Assembly (NCBI RefSeq): GCF_947507565.1 | Contig: NC_089177.1 | Location: forward strand, 804,648-868,647 | From: Oscarella lobularis | Taxonomy: Eukaryota; Porifera; Homoscleromorpha; Homosclerophorida; Oscarellidae | Length of the DNA stretch: 64,000 nt | Reading direction: 5' to 3' | Shown here: positions 9,977 to 24,117 of the stretch, one piece after another | Layout: each line of letters starts with the position of its first letter | How positions within the stretch are numbered: the first letter of the stretch is position 1 | Program-made: the position numbers and the translations under genes | Notes under the pieces: generated by a model | The model's input: the letters and a program-made list of their open reading frames with translations, nothing else | The model's database searches: none | Told to the model about the DNA's origin: nothing

Positions 9977-10136
9977 CGTCACAGAAAAGAGTTTGCAATT
10001 CCGGAACAGCCTACTAAGCCTAGGTCGAAAAATCGTTGATAATCCGGGAAAAGAAGCGGCGGTGGTTCAATGACTGCGAGACCCGTATAGAGTTAGTACT
10101 CATTACTAGGTTTAGTCGCCGTTCTTGCTCTTCTTG
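9977..10136. promoter_or_regulatory. Probable bidirectional promoter, COQ7 / TBC1D12/14
   Basis: Only 160 bp separate the two divergent start codons, so both 5'UTRs and promoters must share or overlap here. No TATA box is obvious. Confidence 0.5.
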
Positions 10137-12246
10137 ATGTCGCTTTTCGTCGGAGCCGCTCTAATGGAAGACCAAAATGCGCCCGCAGAGCCCACGCCGA
10201 AAGAATCGACTTCCCCGAGTCGAAACGTCGCAGAAACCGAAACGTCGACCGCAACGGCGATCGCCGCGACGACGCCCGGCGACGTCCCAAGCTCGGAACT
10301 CGTTCCGACGCTCGACACGAGTCGCGAAGGAAGCGTCGCCGACCGATCGGAAACGCCGAATTCGTTCGACGACGAATTGGACGTGACGGATGCAAAAGAG
10401 GCGACGATATCTCGACGGTTCGTTTGGGACATCCGAGAGTGTTTTATGGAGGAAGGCGTGACGCCGGCTTTTTAGGGACGACGAAGCGGCGGCGGCGGGG
10501 GCGTCGACGGGACGACGACGGCGATGGTTCGGTCGAAAGAAGAGGGATGGTGGAGGAAGCGGGGGCGGGGCCGTCTTGACGACGGGACTCATACTTGAAC
10601 ATAGACCAGCGTGAGTTAGATGCGGGTCTCTCGAGGGACTGGGTGTACGTGTATCTTTAGAAATTTGCCGGCTAAGTCTGCTAGTGAGGTGAAGAAGCAT
10701 AGGCTTGAGTATGAGAAAATGCTTGCGTTGGCTAAGAAGAAAGGTGCGGTTTTTTCGTCGTCGTTTTTTTGCGAGGATTGGCAACGCAATGATTGGCTCT
10801 GCAGAAAAGCAAGCGGTGAAGGAAAAGAAAAAGAAAGAAGCTGAAAAGGAGAAAAAGGAGAAGATTGTCTCTTCGTCCATAGAAGCTTGGAAGACGGATA
10901 TCGTGCCCAATTGGGATGCAGTGTAAAAAAACTATTTTTCAATGAATTCATAATTAATATATTGATTTTCAGCTGCGGAACCAAATTGGTCCAGGAGAAA
11001 TGGTGGCACGGACTTCCGTCAAGCGTACGCGGTGTCGTCTGGCCAAAAGCAATAGGAAACAGCTTGCAAATAACAGAGGGTTGATCTATTATAATTCATG
11101 AACAATGTTTAATCATAATCGTCTTTGTTCTATTCAGATCTTTATAAGATCTTTCTGGCTCGCGCGCACGAGAAACTGGCATCGAAAGGACGCAGTCCCG
11201 AAAGGGAGATCATGGGTAAGGCGTGCTTCTATTATTTAGTACAAATAAATATCTTTATCTTTTCTTCCTAAGACCCTGATCTAGTTGGCAAAGACCATGA
11301 GAAAAGCGTTGAAATGATTCACCTGGACGTGTCGCGCACATTTCCCCGTCTATGCATGTTTCAAAAGGTACTAATTCCGGGGAGAGATATCCCTTTAGCA
11401 AAAAAAAGTTTTCTTTTAGGGAGGTCCTCTCTATGATGATCTCCACGACGTACTGGGAGCCTACGCTTGCTACAGACCCGACGTGGGCTACGTAGGAAAC
11501 GAATGGGGGGAAAAGGTGAACGAAAAAATTTCACTCGGTCTCGTATTTGTTTCAGGTTCAAGGCATGTCGTTTCTGGCGGCTGTTTTTCTACTCTACGTG
11601 TCGCCGTCTGAGGCGTTTGTTTGCCTAGCGGGGATTCTGAATCGTCCGTGTCACTTGGCATTCTTTAGAGTCGACGAGAAGAAGGTAGAAGAGAACGTGG
11701 GTCTCAAACGAAAAGTCTTCCTTACTCGTCTCACAGATGTCGGCGTACTTTGGTCTATTTACGACGTTTTTTGAAGAGCATCTGCCTAAGCTTTCGGCCC
11801 ACTTTGAGTCACTGAATGTCACTCCCGACATGTTTCTTATTGATTGGTATAAGAGCCTGACACAGATGCAATATATTTCAGTCCTGCTCATTTCGATTCT
11901 TTTAGGATCTACGCTTTGTACAGTAAAGCTCTTCCTTTGGATGTAGCCTGTCGAGTTTGGGACGTTTATTTTCGCGACGGGGACATCTTTCTCTTTCGAA
12001 CGGCACTTGGTATTATATGCAATATAGATCCTTTTACCTATCTTGAATGTCTTCTCAGGCATTCTAAGTATGTATCAAAATGAAATGCTGGAGATGGAGT
12101 TCATCGACTTGGGCCGATTTTTTACGCGACTTCCCGACTCCATGTCGGACGAGAAACTGTTTGAGCACATCTCTCGAATTGGTGGCATCACCCCAAAGAG
12201 GTACGCTCAAGTGTTGGCTCACCAGCTGAGTCTTACCGAAAAGTGA
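10137..12246 (+). CDS. TBC1D14: TBC1 domain family member 12/14-like Rab GTPase-activating protein
   Basis: Eleven exons: 10137-10417, 10661-10743, 10814-10922, 10973-11079, 11138-11215, 11273-11367, 11420-11491, 11556-11684, 11737-11846, 11906-12009, 12059-12246, giving 451 codons plus stop. The first exon encodes a Ser/Thr/Glu-rich region. Then comes [14 protein letters not shown], typical of the TBC1D12/14 pair, a K/E-rich helix, and the TBC domain with [11 protein letters not shown], the arginine-finger region HLDVSRTFP and the glutamine-finger region YVQGMSF. TBC proteins stimulate GTP hydrolysis by Rabs; TBC1D14 acts on recycling endosomes and autophagy and binds Rab11. The protein is shorter than vertebrate members, mainly at the N terminus. 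The single invertebrate gene cannot be assigned to 12 or 14. Confidence 0.92.
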
Positions 12247-12450
12247 GGCGGGCATGATTTGTCGCGTGTTGTTTGATAATGGCGAATTAATAATGTTGGG
12301 TTTCTAAATGTAATGTTTGACAGTGTTCTACTATTTTTATTACAATTAATTAAAAGAGTGAAAAGTCCCTGTTTGTGAGTGCCATTTCGTCGACAAATCT
12401 AAAGTGAGCGTTTGCGGACTTCAAAAACGTGAAATAATTTTCCTGCGGGT

Positions 12451-12810
12451 TTACTTTGTCATTTCGCTGTTCACGTGAGCCTTTCTCGGCACGTGAGTCC
12501 AGCTCTTGTTTCTCTCCTCTTCGTCTTTCATCCACCAACCGTAATTCATTGACGTTGCCACGGGGCTCTTGTAGAGCTCATTGGGCCCTACGATGTGTAT
12601 TCGTGCAATGTGATTGTATAGATTCGTCGCCGTCGCACCTTTTTCGTTTCGCTGATGCTTTTGGAGCTGTGTCGTGTATTTTTCGTGCGATCCTTTGTGG
12701 CTCTGTTCCGTCTGAGTCTTCTCGTTCTGCTGCGAGTCACTTTGAATCGGTTGGACTGCGTCTTTGATCGGATCTTGCCCGCCGAGTTGTGTTAGGTTGA
12801 AAAAGGCCAT
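12451..12810 (-). CDS. Small conserved-looking protein, possible ciliary microtubule inner protein
   Basis: A single 119-codon frame from ATG at 12808-12810 to TAA at 12451-12453. It starts MAFFNLTQLGGQDPIK, has a Gln/Lys-rich middle, then HIVGPNELYKSPVATS and YGWWMKDE. Short proteins with N-terminal FxLTxLGxQDP-like and late GWW motifs are typical of sperm and ciliary microtubule inner proteins (SPMIP/TEX49-like), but this is recollection and not a firm assignment. The coding call is supported by a clean divergent arrangement with LMAN2 (83 bp between starts) and by convergence with the TBC1D gene 204 bp away. Confidence 0.6.
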   Translation of the reverse strand: MAFFNLTQLGGQDPIKDAVQPIQSDSQQNEKTQTEQSHKGSHEKYTTQLQKHQRNEKGATATNLYNHIARIHIVGPNELYKSPVATSMNYGWWMKDEEERNKSWTHVPRKAHVNSEMTK

Positions 12811-12893
12811 CGGTCGCTATAGCAACTTCTCATCCCACGTGGACATCCGGGACGCGAAGCAAAAACCTCGTGACCTCGCGGGTAACAGACACG
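12811..12893. promoter_or_regulatory. Short divergent intergenic spacer (small gene / LMAN2)
   Basis: Eighty-three bases between opposing start codons, so one compact promoter must serve both. CACGTG is an E-box-like palindrome at about 12836-12841. Confidence 0.5.
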
Positions 12894-13709
12894 ATGGCTT
12901 TCTCGTCTCTCCTTCTGCCCCTACTCGTCATCGTCGCCGCCGAGGCGCAATACCTCAAGCGAGAATACACACTAACGAAACCCTATCAAGGCAATACACC
13001 TCAGAAAACGCGCTCTAATCCTCAAATCGATCGCCCGTCTTTAGGCTCGGGCATGGATCTACCGAACTGGGACTTCTCTGGTAGCACGGTCGTCACGAAC
13101 AACTACATCCGTCTCACTCCGGATCGACAAAGCAAACGCGGCATGCTGTGGAACAAAATTCCGGCCGCAATACGAAATTGGGAAATCCAGGCTCAATTCA
13201 AAGTCCACGGTCAGGGGAAGACGCTCTACGGCGACGGATTTGCCATATGGTACACGAAAGATAAAAGCGAATTCGGTGAGAAAGAGAGAAACTGAAACTG
13301 AAGGAATTCGATGGTAATTTTTCTAATTAGGTGACGTGTTTGGAAGTCGAGATTATTTCACGGGGCTTGGCATCTTTTTTGATACGTACAGCAATCACAA
13401 CGGCGAGCATGCGGTAAATACAATTCAATATTCAATTATTAATTATAATAACAACGCATTCTAGCATCCACATCCTTACGTTTCTGCTATTGTCGCCAAC
13501 GGGTCTGTTCATTACGATCACGATCGAGACGGAACCCATAGCGAAGTTGCTGGATGCCACGTGAGTAAAAAAATTCTATTACATAATAAGGTTGGTTCTC
13601 ATAGAAATGTCTGCCTACGTAGGTTCAGTTTAGAAATCTTGAAGAGGATACACACGCGTCAATACTATATGCAGATAGAACTTTGACAGTAAGTATAGCA
13701 CTACTAACA

Positions 13710-13742
<33 letters not shown>

Positions 13743-14298
13743 GACTCTTTAGGTCAATCTCGATGTGGACGGAAACTACGAGTGGCAAGAATGCTTTCGA
13801 GTAGAGGAAGTCGATTTGCCTGCTGGCTACTATTTCGGCGTATCCGCAGCAACCGGAGACCTTGCTGGTAATAGGGCATCTTCTCTAAAATACAACTCCC
13901 CACCCACGTGCTCTCTTTGTTCTTCAGACAACCACGACATCATATCCTTTAAAGTATTTGAACTGGAGAACAAAGGAGACGATTCAGAGGTGAGATGATA
14001 CGCGAGACTAAGCTCTTCGCAAATAATACATTCGAAACTAAGGACGGATGGATGACGGCCGCACCGGCCGCAGCAAAACATGCAGCACCAAGAGGTTTGT
14101 AGATTTTTTAAAGAACGAGATTCTCTCGATGCATCGACGTTGTTATTAGAACACATTTCCGATCCTCAGTCAAGTCGTCAAGGCACCAGTTTGTGGACAG
14201 TGCTTTTTGTCGTCTTTCTCGTTGTTGCACTCGTGTGTGGCGTCGTTGTCTATTTTGTTTTTCAGCCGGACCGTTCCCGACGGCAGAGATTGTTCTGA
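12894..14298 (+). CDS. LMAN2: LMAN2/VIP36, L-type lectin cargo receptor
   Basis: Exons 12894-13275, 13331-13413, 13465-13560, 13629-13688, 13753-13867, 13928-13989, 14043-14094 and 14150-14298 give 332 codons plus stop. VIP36 binds high-mannose glycans on glycoproteins and shuttles in the early secretory pathway. A signal peptide (residues 1-18) precedes YLKREYTLTKPYQG. The leguminous-type lectin domain shows FKVHGQGKTLYGDGFAIWYT, the calcium/sugar site region IFFDTYSNHNGEH, HYDHDRDG and GYYFGVSAATGDL, with DNHDIISFKVFEL at its end. One transmembrane helix lies about 25 residues from the C terminus, which ends RRQRLF, the KRxF-like sorting tail of VIP36. AATAAA occurs at 14307-14312, 9 bp after the stop. 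Confidence 0.95.
13711..13742 (+). repeat. (TTA)n microsatellite in a LMAN2 intron
   Basis: About ten TTA repeats occupy most of a 64-nt intron (13689-13752) and serve as its T-rich 3' half. Confidence 0.9.
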
Positions 14299-14454
14299 GG
14301 GACGAGAATAAATAATTGAACCGGTGCGATAAATTGTGGGGACAGGAAATGACGGCGACGTGTGTGATTCATCCGGGCACTTCTCATTTATTCTTTCTCT
14401 TCAAGTTGGCTGCTCGTCTGAGGGGCGATATCACTTCTTTCCTTGTCTCCAGCG

Positions 14455-17267
14455 ATGTCGTTTGATCGAGGTGAGTCTTGCACTTGCAATCGAGCTCTCG
14501 CGCGACTTCGGGGGGGGCCCTTTACTAGGCCACGTCTTCGCCGTTCTGCCCCAAGTGGCGCGCGGCACGCCGTTCGTTCTCAACGGCGATCCGAAAGGCA
14601 AGAACTTTCTCTACACGAGCGGAAATTCGGTGATCATTAGGGACATCAAGGCAAGAAATTCTTCGCGTTCTCGCGATTCTCTGAAAATCGCGTCTCTAGA
14701 ACCCCGAAATAGCCGAAACGTACACGGAGCACAAAACTCAGGCGACGGTGGCCGCCTACGCTCCTTCCGGCTTCTACATCGCTTCCGCTGGTGAGTGGCC
14801 ATCGCTTTACCATATATGGTCATTTTCGAGCGCGAATGACATCATCGCGACGATTTGACGTTTATCGCGTGGGCGTGGCTGTTAGATCATATGATGAAGG
14901 GGATGACAAGTCTCGTTGTTGCATCGGCGTGGATTTAGAATTCATTTTATTGGCTTTTTCTCCAAAGATACAAGCGGTAATGTGCGCATTTGGGACACGA
15001 CGCAGAAGGAGCACATGCTCAAATACGAATACCAAATCTGGGGCGGACCCATACGAGACATTTCCTGGGGACCCGAGAGCAAACGCATTGCCGTGGGTGG
15101 AGCGGGACGCGATACGTAAGAAAGAAAGAAAAAATTGAAATTGAAAAATATAGTATGGGGACGTGGCCTTTTTCTTTCTTTCTTTCTAGATTTGCTCGCG
15201 CTTTTTTGTGGGATAGCGGGAGCACTGTGGGCGCGATGGGCGGCATTGCCAAGGCTGTCAATTCCATTTCGTACAAGCCCACGCGTCCCTATCGCATCGC
15301 TGTTGGAAGCGAGGACAAGTGCGGCTACTTTTTTGCCGGACCTCCGTTCAAATACGATCACGCGCTTAAAGTGAGAGACGAGAGGACGGCGCCGATGAAA
15401 GATTTTCACGCGGTTTTCTCTAGGAACACACGCAGTTTGTCAATTCGGTTCGCTATGCTCCGAACGGCGAGCTGTTCTGCACGGGCGGTCACGACGGAAA
15501 CGTAGGCTCACTGAGGAAAGAAGTTAAGGGGTTTCTTATGTGTTCTCAACGCAGGCTTTTCTCTATGACGGGAAATCTGGCGAACTGAAGGGCCAGCTGG
15601 GAGAAGGAAAGACGCACGCTGGAGGCATTTACGCTGTGAGTGAATTACCTACAGGGTCTCTCACAATACGACTATATACTTGGCTTAGATTTGTTATATA
15701 TTTATTTATTGAATGTGTACTTTCCCCCATTAGGTGGCTTGGGGTCCCGATAGCAAGCGCTTGGTGACCGTTTCCGGGGACAAAACGTGCAAACTTTGGG
15801 ACGTGGAAACGCGATCTGCTGTCACGTAAGCAGAAACGCAGTTTTGCTTCTTCATCTATCTTACTATGGCAGGCACTTCAAAATGGGCTCGACGGTGGAG
15901 GACATGCAAGTCGCCGCCTTGTGGCAAAACGACGACATCCTCACCGTTTCTGTGTCCGGCTACATCAATTATCTGGACCTCGACAATCCCAACAAGCCGA
16001 GACGCGTTCTCAAGGTAAAGAGCACTGCAAATTCTTTAAATATATATATGCATCAATTAAAAGACTTTTTAGGGTCATTCCAAATTGTTGACCTCCGCTC
16101 TTTACCATCCTAAAAAGAACACCGTCTACTCTAGCAGTTACGAAGGAAGAATTAGTACGTAATACATTATTTTTTCGTTGATTTCTAAACCGCTGTTCTT
16201 TTGTTTCAGCTCACTGGGATCCAGCCACTGGCAACATGGACGAGCCGACCGGGAACAAGCCGACGTCTCTGGTGCAATTTGCTCTCTTCGGGGACGAAAT
16301 TGTTTACTGCACCATCGACGACAGCGTACGCTTCATGTCACCGGAATCAGGAGAATACAGGTGAACCGAAAAGGACGAAATTTAGATAGATAGTGTCACC
16401 GGAGTTTATTCGTAGTTCAAGTATTATCAAAGTGGATAGCACTCCCACTGGAATTTCGGCTGGGAAAGACATCATAGCGGTGTCCTGCGTTCAACACGTA
16501 GGGCTGGTAAAATGTATGTTTACGTATGCGAGTTCACGTACCCTAGGTTGTGCTTATACGCGATGGCCGCGTCGTCTGCAGTCAGGGAGTCTCCTTTGAT
16601 CCTCTCTGCGTCGCCGTGAGACCCAATCAGCAGGAAATCATCGTCGGAGGAAAAGTAACGACAATCGAACTTCTATATATAATTCATTGTACCTTATGTG
16701 TACTTCACTTAGGATGAGATGGTGCACGTGTTTGCCATTGATGGCGATAATCTCGTGCAGAAAAAGGAAAGCAAAGTGACAGGACAGCCTTTCTGCGTGG
16801 CTTACGCTCCCGACGACGGTCTCGTCGCCGTGGGCACGTCTCTACGCGTCGTCCTTCCTTTGAATCCAGATACTCTCGAAGAAAAAGTGAGTTAATTATT
16901 TATTTATTTATTTATTTATTCGCCGGGGGTGAATATATTTTATTTAAAAGATCGAACGATCGAATTGGGGCTTTCACACGGCACGCGTGAGCTCTCTAGC
17001 CTTTTCGCCCAATTCGCGTTATATCGCCTCCGGCGGCTTGGACAATCACATCTTCATATGGGATCGCGAAGATAAATCCAAGAAGATCAAGATTGAGAGT
17101 GAGACAGCAGACGACGACGGTTGCGAACGACTAAGACTTTGGCTTTCTTTTTTTTTATAGGAGCTCATCCGCTCAGTAATATTCCAGCCATTCAGTGGAT
17201 TGACGACAATACCATCGTATCAGCTGGCACTGACGGATGCGTTCGTTTCTTCAAAATTGAACACTAG
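14455..17267 (+). CDS. WDR1: WDR1 / actin-interacting protein 1
   Basis: Sixteen exons: 14455-14470, 14529-14650, 14700-14790, 14968-15115, 15190-15370, 15424-15501, 15555-15635, 15734-15825, 15873-16014, 16073-16154, 16210-16360, 16416-16497, 16547-16654, 16713-16886, 16951-17098, 17161-17267. They close to 600 codons plus stop, matching animal WDR1 (about 606). WDR1 works with cofilin to disassemble actin filaments. Landmarks are [38 protein letters not shown], the repeated D-H-x-W/IW ends of a double beta-propeller, and [11 protein letters not shown]. The second intron (14651-14699) is a GC-AG intron. The first exon is only 16 nt. A (TTTA)n tract sits in the intron at 16893-16920. Confidence 0.96.
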
Positions 17268-17416
17268 TTAGGGTGCGAACTTCTGTGGATTCGTTTTTTT
17301 TCTTTTGTCACCGAGATGTGTACACACTGCATTGATTGGCACGTAAGATGATATTCTTTGTATGGCTATACGGGAGCTTGCCATGCGCGTGACGTTCCGG
17401 CGCGATTTTGCAGAAA

Positions 17417-19956
<2,540 letters not shown>

Positions 19957-20017
19957 GGTCATACAGACAGATACACCAGACTATTGTATATGAAACGTTC
20001 GTATGCTCAAATGACAA

Positions 20018-20042
20018 ACACAGACAGACAGACAGACATGGA
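20018..20042 (+). repeat. (ACAG)n simple repeat
   Basis: A short imperfect run of CAGA/ACAG units in the spacer between the convergent FIGNL1 gene and the fibrinogen-related gene. Confidence 0.7.
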
Positions 20043-20156
20043 GATAAAATGCAGCCGGAAGTTAACATTGCTCAGACAAATCAAAAGACAAATAAGAAGA
20101 AAGGGTACAAGATTTAGTCTAAACTAGACCTTGGGTCCTTCCTCGTAGAACTGAAC

Positions 20157-20977
20157 TCAAATGTGTCCTCCAAACCAGAACTGTGTAGTTGACTGTGGAG
20201 ATGACGTGCAGCGGAACTGTGGATTGACAGTCTTATAGTATCCCCAGTTGTCCTCACTGCTGACAGCTTTGGGCGTGGCTCTCATTCCGCACGAGTTTGC
20301 TGAACTATCATGGTGGAGGTGCCAAACGTTTTCTCTTTGCCAGAATGCGACTGTTATTGGAAATTCTAGTCGTCCTCGTATTTGTATCAGCTCTACGGTT
20401 TTGCATGCACCTGTTCCTATGTACGTGACGGGGTTGAGTGAACTCATCCTAACTCTGACGTAGTCGTGATAATCGATTCCCATTTCCGGATAATTGCACG
20501 TAGCTCGCCAAAGCGTTGACACTCCGGACAGCTTAAGCATTCGATCTTTTGTCAAACGATAATAATCCCAACGAGGAGAATCGTGACTAATGGGGAAATT
20601 CTGAGTCAATGAATATTTGTGGAATCCTTTGTTGTTGTACTGAAGAGTAAAGGACTCGACGAGAGTATAAGCAGCTCCCGCTTCCGAGTTGATGTCACAA
20701 AAAACTGTGTATTGTTCGTCGCCGTCGTTGATGACGTAGAGGCCACAGTGAGAAGCTCCGTTCTTCATGTGATCAAGGCAGGACTTGGCCGTGTAGTTGT
20801 GAGCAATAATTGGAAAAGGATTGTTTCCGCATATCGCCTGAATTGTAATCACAGATTTGATGGCAAGTAGTAAGAAGTCGATTTACTGTACAGTACCTTG
20901 TCTTTAGAGTCGTCAACGAGAGCTGCTGGTATTGTAACAGCTGGAAGCAGGAAAGCAAGCAGCAGGTGAGAAAGCAT
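20157..20977 (-). CDS. Secreted fibrinogen-related protein
   Basis: Two exons, 20897-20977 (27 codons) and 20157-20837, joined in phase to 253 codons plus stop. The first exon is a signal peptide (MLSHLLLAFLLPAVTIPAAL). The second begins after AICGNNPF and shows SCLDHMKNGASHCGLYVI, VFCDINSEAG and YTLVESFTL, which correspond to the start of a fibrinogen C-terminal-like domain (SC..I, GxYxI, VYCDM, GGWTLV). The rest has WRATCNYPE, CKTVELIQIRG and a cysteine near the end. The classical calcium-binding and closing WW motifs of FReDs are not clear, so it may be a divergent relative. Likely extracellular, possibly a lectin or immune recognition protein; this is inferred only from family. Confidence 0.7.
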
Positions 20978-21838
20978 GACCTTCAGTGTGTAGCAGGTGA
21001 GATCGATGTGGTGGCAGTGTGCAAGCATCGCCGTAAATATAGTGGTAGCCACCGGGTTTATCTTCCACATCCGCTGTTTTTTTCTGTGAGTGTGAATTCG
21101 TATTCCGCGTTTCTTACAAAAGCCGGTACGGTTGGCCGAGTGTAATTTTACGTCTAAGATGGAGTCTGTCGTAATCTAGCTAATACGATAATGTCGATTC
21201 TACTTCCTTTTTGGGGTTTAGACAAGCCTCCCGTTTCAATCACAACAACGTTTCTATTTATATAAAACAGATCCCATTACTGTTCTTAATATGTCTCCTG
21301 CTTCTCTGTGTTTTCCTTTGCCTACGAAAGTCCTAGGCGTACTCGTATTTGATTAGTGCTAACGTATACATGTATAGCACGAAGGCACGGGAAGCACCGG
21401 GTTTTGTATTTTCCGGCATCTTGGCCATGATGACGTAAACTGACGACATGGTCTACAGCGTTTATTTGGACAACCTTCTAAACTTGTGCCGTCCCTACTT
21501 TGTCTTGTCCTCCCTCGTATTTTATTAGTCTGCCACGTTTTAGCGTTCTTCCCATGCACGGTTAGGACGGAAATCAACTTCAAGTCAATACTGATTAGAG
21601 AGGATGATTTGACGTCATTGATTCTGGCGTCGTCGTGCAGGCACCATAGGAGCAGGGTCAATCTGCACCTCGTGAATGGTGGAGATTGAAAACAGCTACA
21701 GCAGCTGAGAAACAGTTCAATTGCAAGAAAAATTAGAAGAAGATATGATAGCATAACGATTGGTTATGAGTAACGATGATCGGTAAAAGTATTTTCGCGC
21801 GGTACCTTTGCTTGCCGTAATAATAGGCGTGCGCTACC
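20978..21838. other. Intergenic stretch, no supported gene
   Basis: Contains the upstream region of the fibrinogen-related gene and of MRPS26. Overlapping open frames near 21,359-21,754 on both strands show no domain and no splice pattern. No RNA gene seen. Confidence 0.5.
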
Positions 21839-22354
21839 ATGTCGTTTCTGCGGAAGTTTGTCGTCGTTCGGCGATGTTTCGTTGACTTTCCCGGCCGGGA
21901 GAAGTGGAATTCGAGATATGTAAACTACAGGAAGGGTGTAAAAGAAGCGAGGAAACGATTTCAAGGCGAATGGAAGGAGAAGGAGCGCGCGAGGGACGCG
22001 GCAATCAGCGTGCAAGCAGCAGAAGCCGAACGGCAGGAGAAAGAGATGGAAGAGAGAGCCATGGAGCGAAACAGACGCGAATTGGAAGCAATGGCGAAGT
22101 GGCGTGAGGAAAAGGTGAGAAAGGATCGCGAAGAAAAGCAAAGAATCGTAAGCGAAAAAGAAGAGATTCAACGAGAAAAGGTAGCCGAGCTGCAAAGCGC
22201 AAGGGCTGAAGTAGTAAAGGAAACGGCGGCCCAACTCGATTTTTACACTAGGGAGAACTTGGACGAGAGACTAGCGATCGTTTTAGAAAATCCGAAAAAT
22301 TACGATTTTGCCGTAACGCAGACCGGAGAACGGTTAGAAGACACCAATCAATAA
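21839..22354 (+). CDS. MRPS26: Mitochondrial ribosomal protein mS26
   Basis: Intronless frame of 171 codons. Structural protein of the mitochondrial small subunit. The N terminus (MSFLRKFVVVRRC) fits a short targeting peptide. Residues about 30-140 are one long highly charged helix with R/E/K repeats (for example EKEMEERAMERNRREL). The diagnostic part is the C terminus: FYTRENLDERL then NPKNYDFAVTQTGE, which parallels FITRENLEARV and KNYNWAITREG of vertebrate mS26. The length is shorter than human (205) at the N terminus. The start is the first ATG, 9 codons before the first conserved residues. Confidence 0.88.
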   Translation: MSFLRKFVVVRRCFVDFPGREKWNSRYVNYRKGVKEARKRFQGEWKEKERARDAAISVQAAEAERQEKEMEERAMERNRRELEAMAKWREEKVRKDREEKQRIVSEKEEIQREKVAELQSARAEVVKETAAQLDFYTRENLDERLAIVLENPKNYDFAVTQTGERLEDTNQ

Positions 22355-22977
22355 ATGACACACGTTGGCTTACGAGAAGGCCAATCCCTACTGTATTTCC
22401 CCTTATGTGCTTCGTTTCCCCAGCCTACAATAGAGGCGTAATTAATTGACATTAAAGGAGAAGGGCATTGCCCTTTCCATATAGAGTCAAAGAACCGTCT
22501 TGTTTTGAGAGAGTAATTGCGCCTATAAAATCCCAATCAACGTATAAATTGTTGACTTTTGCTTGTACAGAGCACCGACGCCAAACATTTAGAAAAGGAC
22601 GCGCGCGCAGCGAAGTTTAGCACTTCGCCCAAGAAGCTTCCAAAGAAAACATCTCTCGAGATCCGCTCGTTACTTTGCTGCTCGGTGCCCTATTCTTCTA
22701 ACTCCACGCCAAAGGTAAACTATTGCTAAGGTGGTATACTGACTCTGACTTCCCCCCACTTCTCCTCCGCTTTGGACACATGTACCAAGAAAGCACAGGG
22801 GTCTCTGTATAAATTAATGGGGGCCTGTGCCTGTGTCGTTGAACCCCGCGCGCTGTGGGCTTTGTTTGTCTGGGCCTAAAGAGTACGCGCTGTTGTTGAT
22901 TTTTGTCTCTACGGGCAAATGAGAAGCGTGCACGTTGATTGTATAGCCTCTTATCGTCGTATCACATTTTTTCAGAG
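22355..22977. other. Intergenic and probable 5'UTR/intron of the first paralogue
   Basis: TATAAAAT at about 22,523 could be a promoter. The bases just before the ATG (a T-run ending CAG, then AGATG) form a strong splice acceptor, and the same arrangement is found before the second paralogue. This suggests a 5'UTR intron. No other gene seen. Confidence 0.5.
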
Positions 22978-24117
22978 ATGAACTCGAAGCCGCAACTCGT
23001 TCCACATAGAAAAGGATCCGATTTCTTCGGTACGACGAAGTCGTACTTCATTCGATCCGATCTCGACTGCTTCGCCGAACTCTCGTCGAATCACCTTCAC
23101 AAGGCGAGTCCTAAAATCATGTCGCTTCATTCGTCCTGCGTCAACGGCGATCATTACATGGCCTACGAGCACGCTCCTCAAGTCGGGGCGTATCGCGAGT
23201 GCTTCTTCATCATCAAAGGCAACCGGTATCGACAAGTGAGCAATCTCTCGTCCGACGCTGACGCCGAGGAGGGAAATCTTCACGAGGATCTGCGTGGAGG
23301 AGACTTCTATCTCGCCTCCAGCAAATATCACCATCATGCCGTTACTCCGATTTTTATTGTCATTTTTCAGCGGGAAGGTCGTTTTCGAGCCGTGTCCGAC
23401 CTAGCCACAGGTAAACCAGCCAAATGTCTTGAATTCAAGGACAAAAAGAAGGACTACGTTCTTCATTCGAATTGCCAAAATGGTCTCTATTACTGGGCCA
23501 CCAAAGCGTTCTACGGCGGCGAAGTCACTTACTATATTATAAAGGGTGTAGATGAGTGGGGCGTAAAAGTTCATTACACGAAGAATCTCTCGACCGATGC
23601 TGAAGGATGCGATGAAATTGTCAGTCCATCCGTTGTCAATTTTCTTCCTGGAGGTTTGGCTGTGACAAAGGGGCCGACTGTCGGCTATTGGACATTGATC
23701 TCTTCATATACGAACAGCGGGAACACCGACCTGGAGTTTACGCGAAAAATTGAAGTTAGGTCGGGCTACAGGAAGTGCGTTGTAACCGAAGTTCAGCATA
23801 ATTGGAAATTCAGTGGAAGCCTGAGCGCCAATTTCTCGTCGCTCATCTTTGGAATTCTCTGCAGACTCCAGTTTTCTCTCTCGTCGGAACACGGAGGCAG
23901 CGCTATCGATACCGAAGAAGAAAACTGGACTGAAGAAACCACGACGACCGAAGAAATTAGAAAGGCTATTCCTTCGGGAGAATCGTTGTACATTTGGCAG
24001 TTTTGTCTAGGTCACGGTGCCAGAGGAGGTTCAGAAAACAGCGCTTTATGTCGCTGTCAAGTATTTGAGATAAGCGGCAGTTCGTCTAAACCGACACGTA
24101 TTCCTAAGCTTACATGA
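22978..24117 (+). CDS. Uncharacterised repeat-module protein, paralogue 1
   Basis: Intronless 379-codon frame, no signal peptide. I do not recognise the family. The N-terminal two thirds contain a module repeated at least twice: HSSCVNGDHYMAYE with FFIIKG and later HSNCQNGLYYWATK with YYIIKG, each followed by a Ser/Asp/Glu loop and a GG(D/L) turn. The C-terminal 110 residues change character: GYWTLISSYTNSGNTD, alternating Ser/Thr and hydrophobic residues, a charged Glu/Thr stretch (ENWTEETTTTEE) and a closing GESLYIWQFCLG. Such a Ser/Thr-rich beta-strand tail after a recognition region resembles the layout of aerolysin/ETX-like beta-pore proteins, but no catalytic or diagnostic residue proves it. 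Tandem with a close paralogue 1.1 kb downstream. Confidence 0.85.
   Translation: MNSKPQLVPHRKGSDFFGTTKSYFIRSDLDCFAELSSNHLHKASPKIMSLHSSCVNGDHYMAYEHAPQVGAYRECFFIIKGNRYRQVSNLSSDADAEEGNLHEDLRGGDFYLASSKYHHHAVTPIFIVIFQREGRFRAVSDLATGKPAKCLEFKDKKKDYVLHSNCQNGLYYWATKAFYGGEVTYYIIKGVDEWGVKVHYTKNLSTDAEGCDEIVSPSVVNFLPGGLAVTKGPTVGYWTLISSYTNSGNTDLEFTRKIEVRSGYRKCVVTEVQHNWKFSGSLSANFSSLIFGILCRLQFSLSSEHGGSAIDTEEENWTEETTTTEEIRKAIPSGESLYIWQFCLGHGARGGSENSALCRCQVFEISGSSSKPTRIPKLT

Noticed and set aside
14791-14967. C/D snoRNA in the longer WDR1 intron (ATGATGA at about 14,889)
   Set aside because: No D box (CTGA) with a terminal stem was found downstream.
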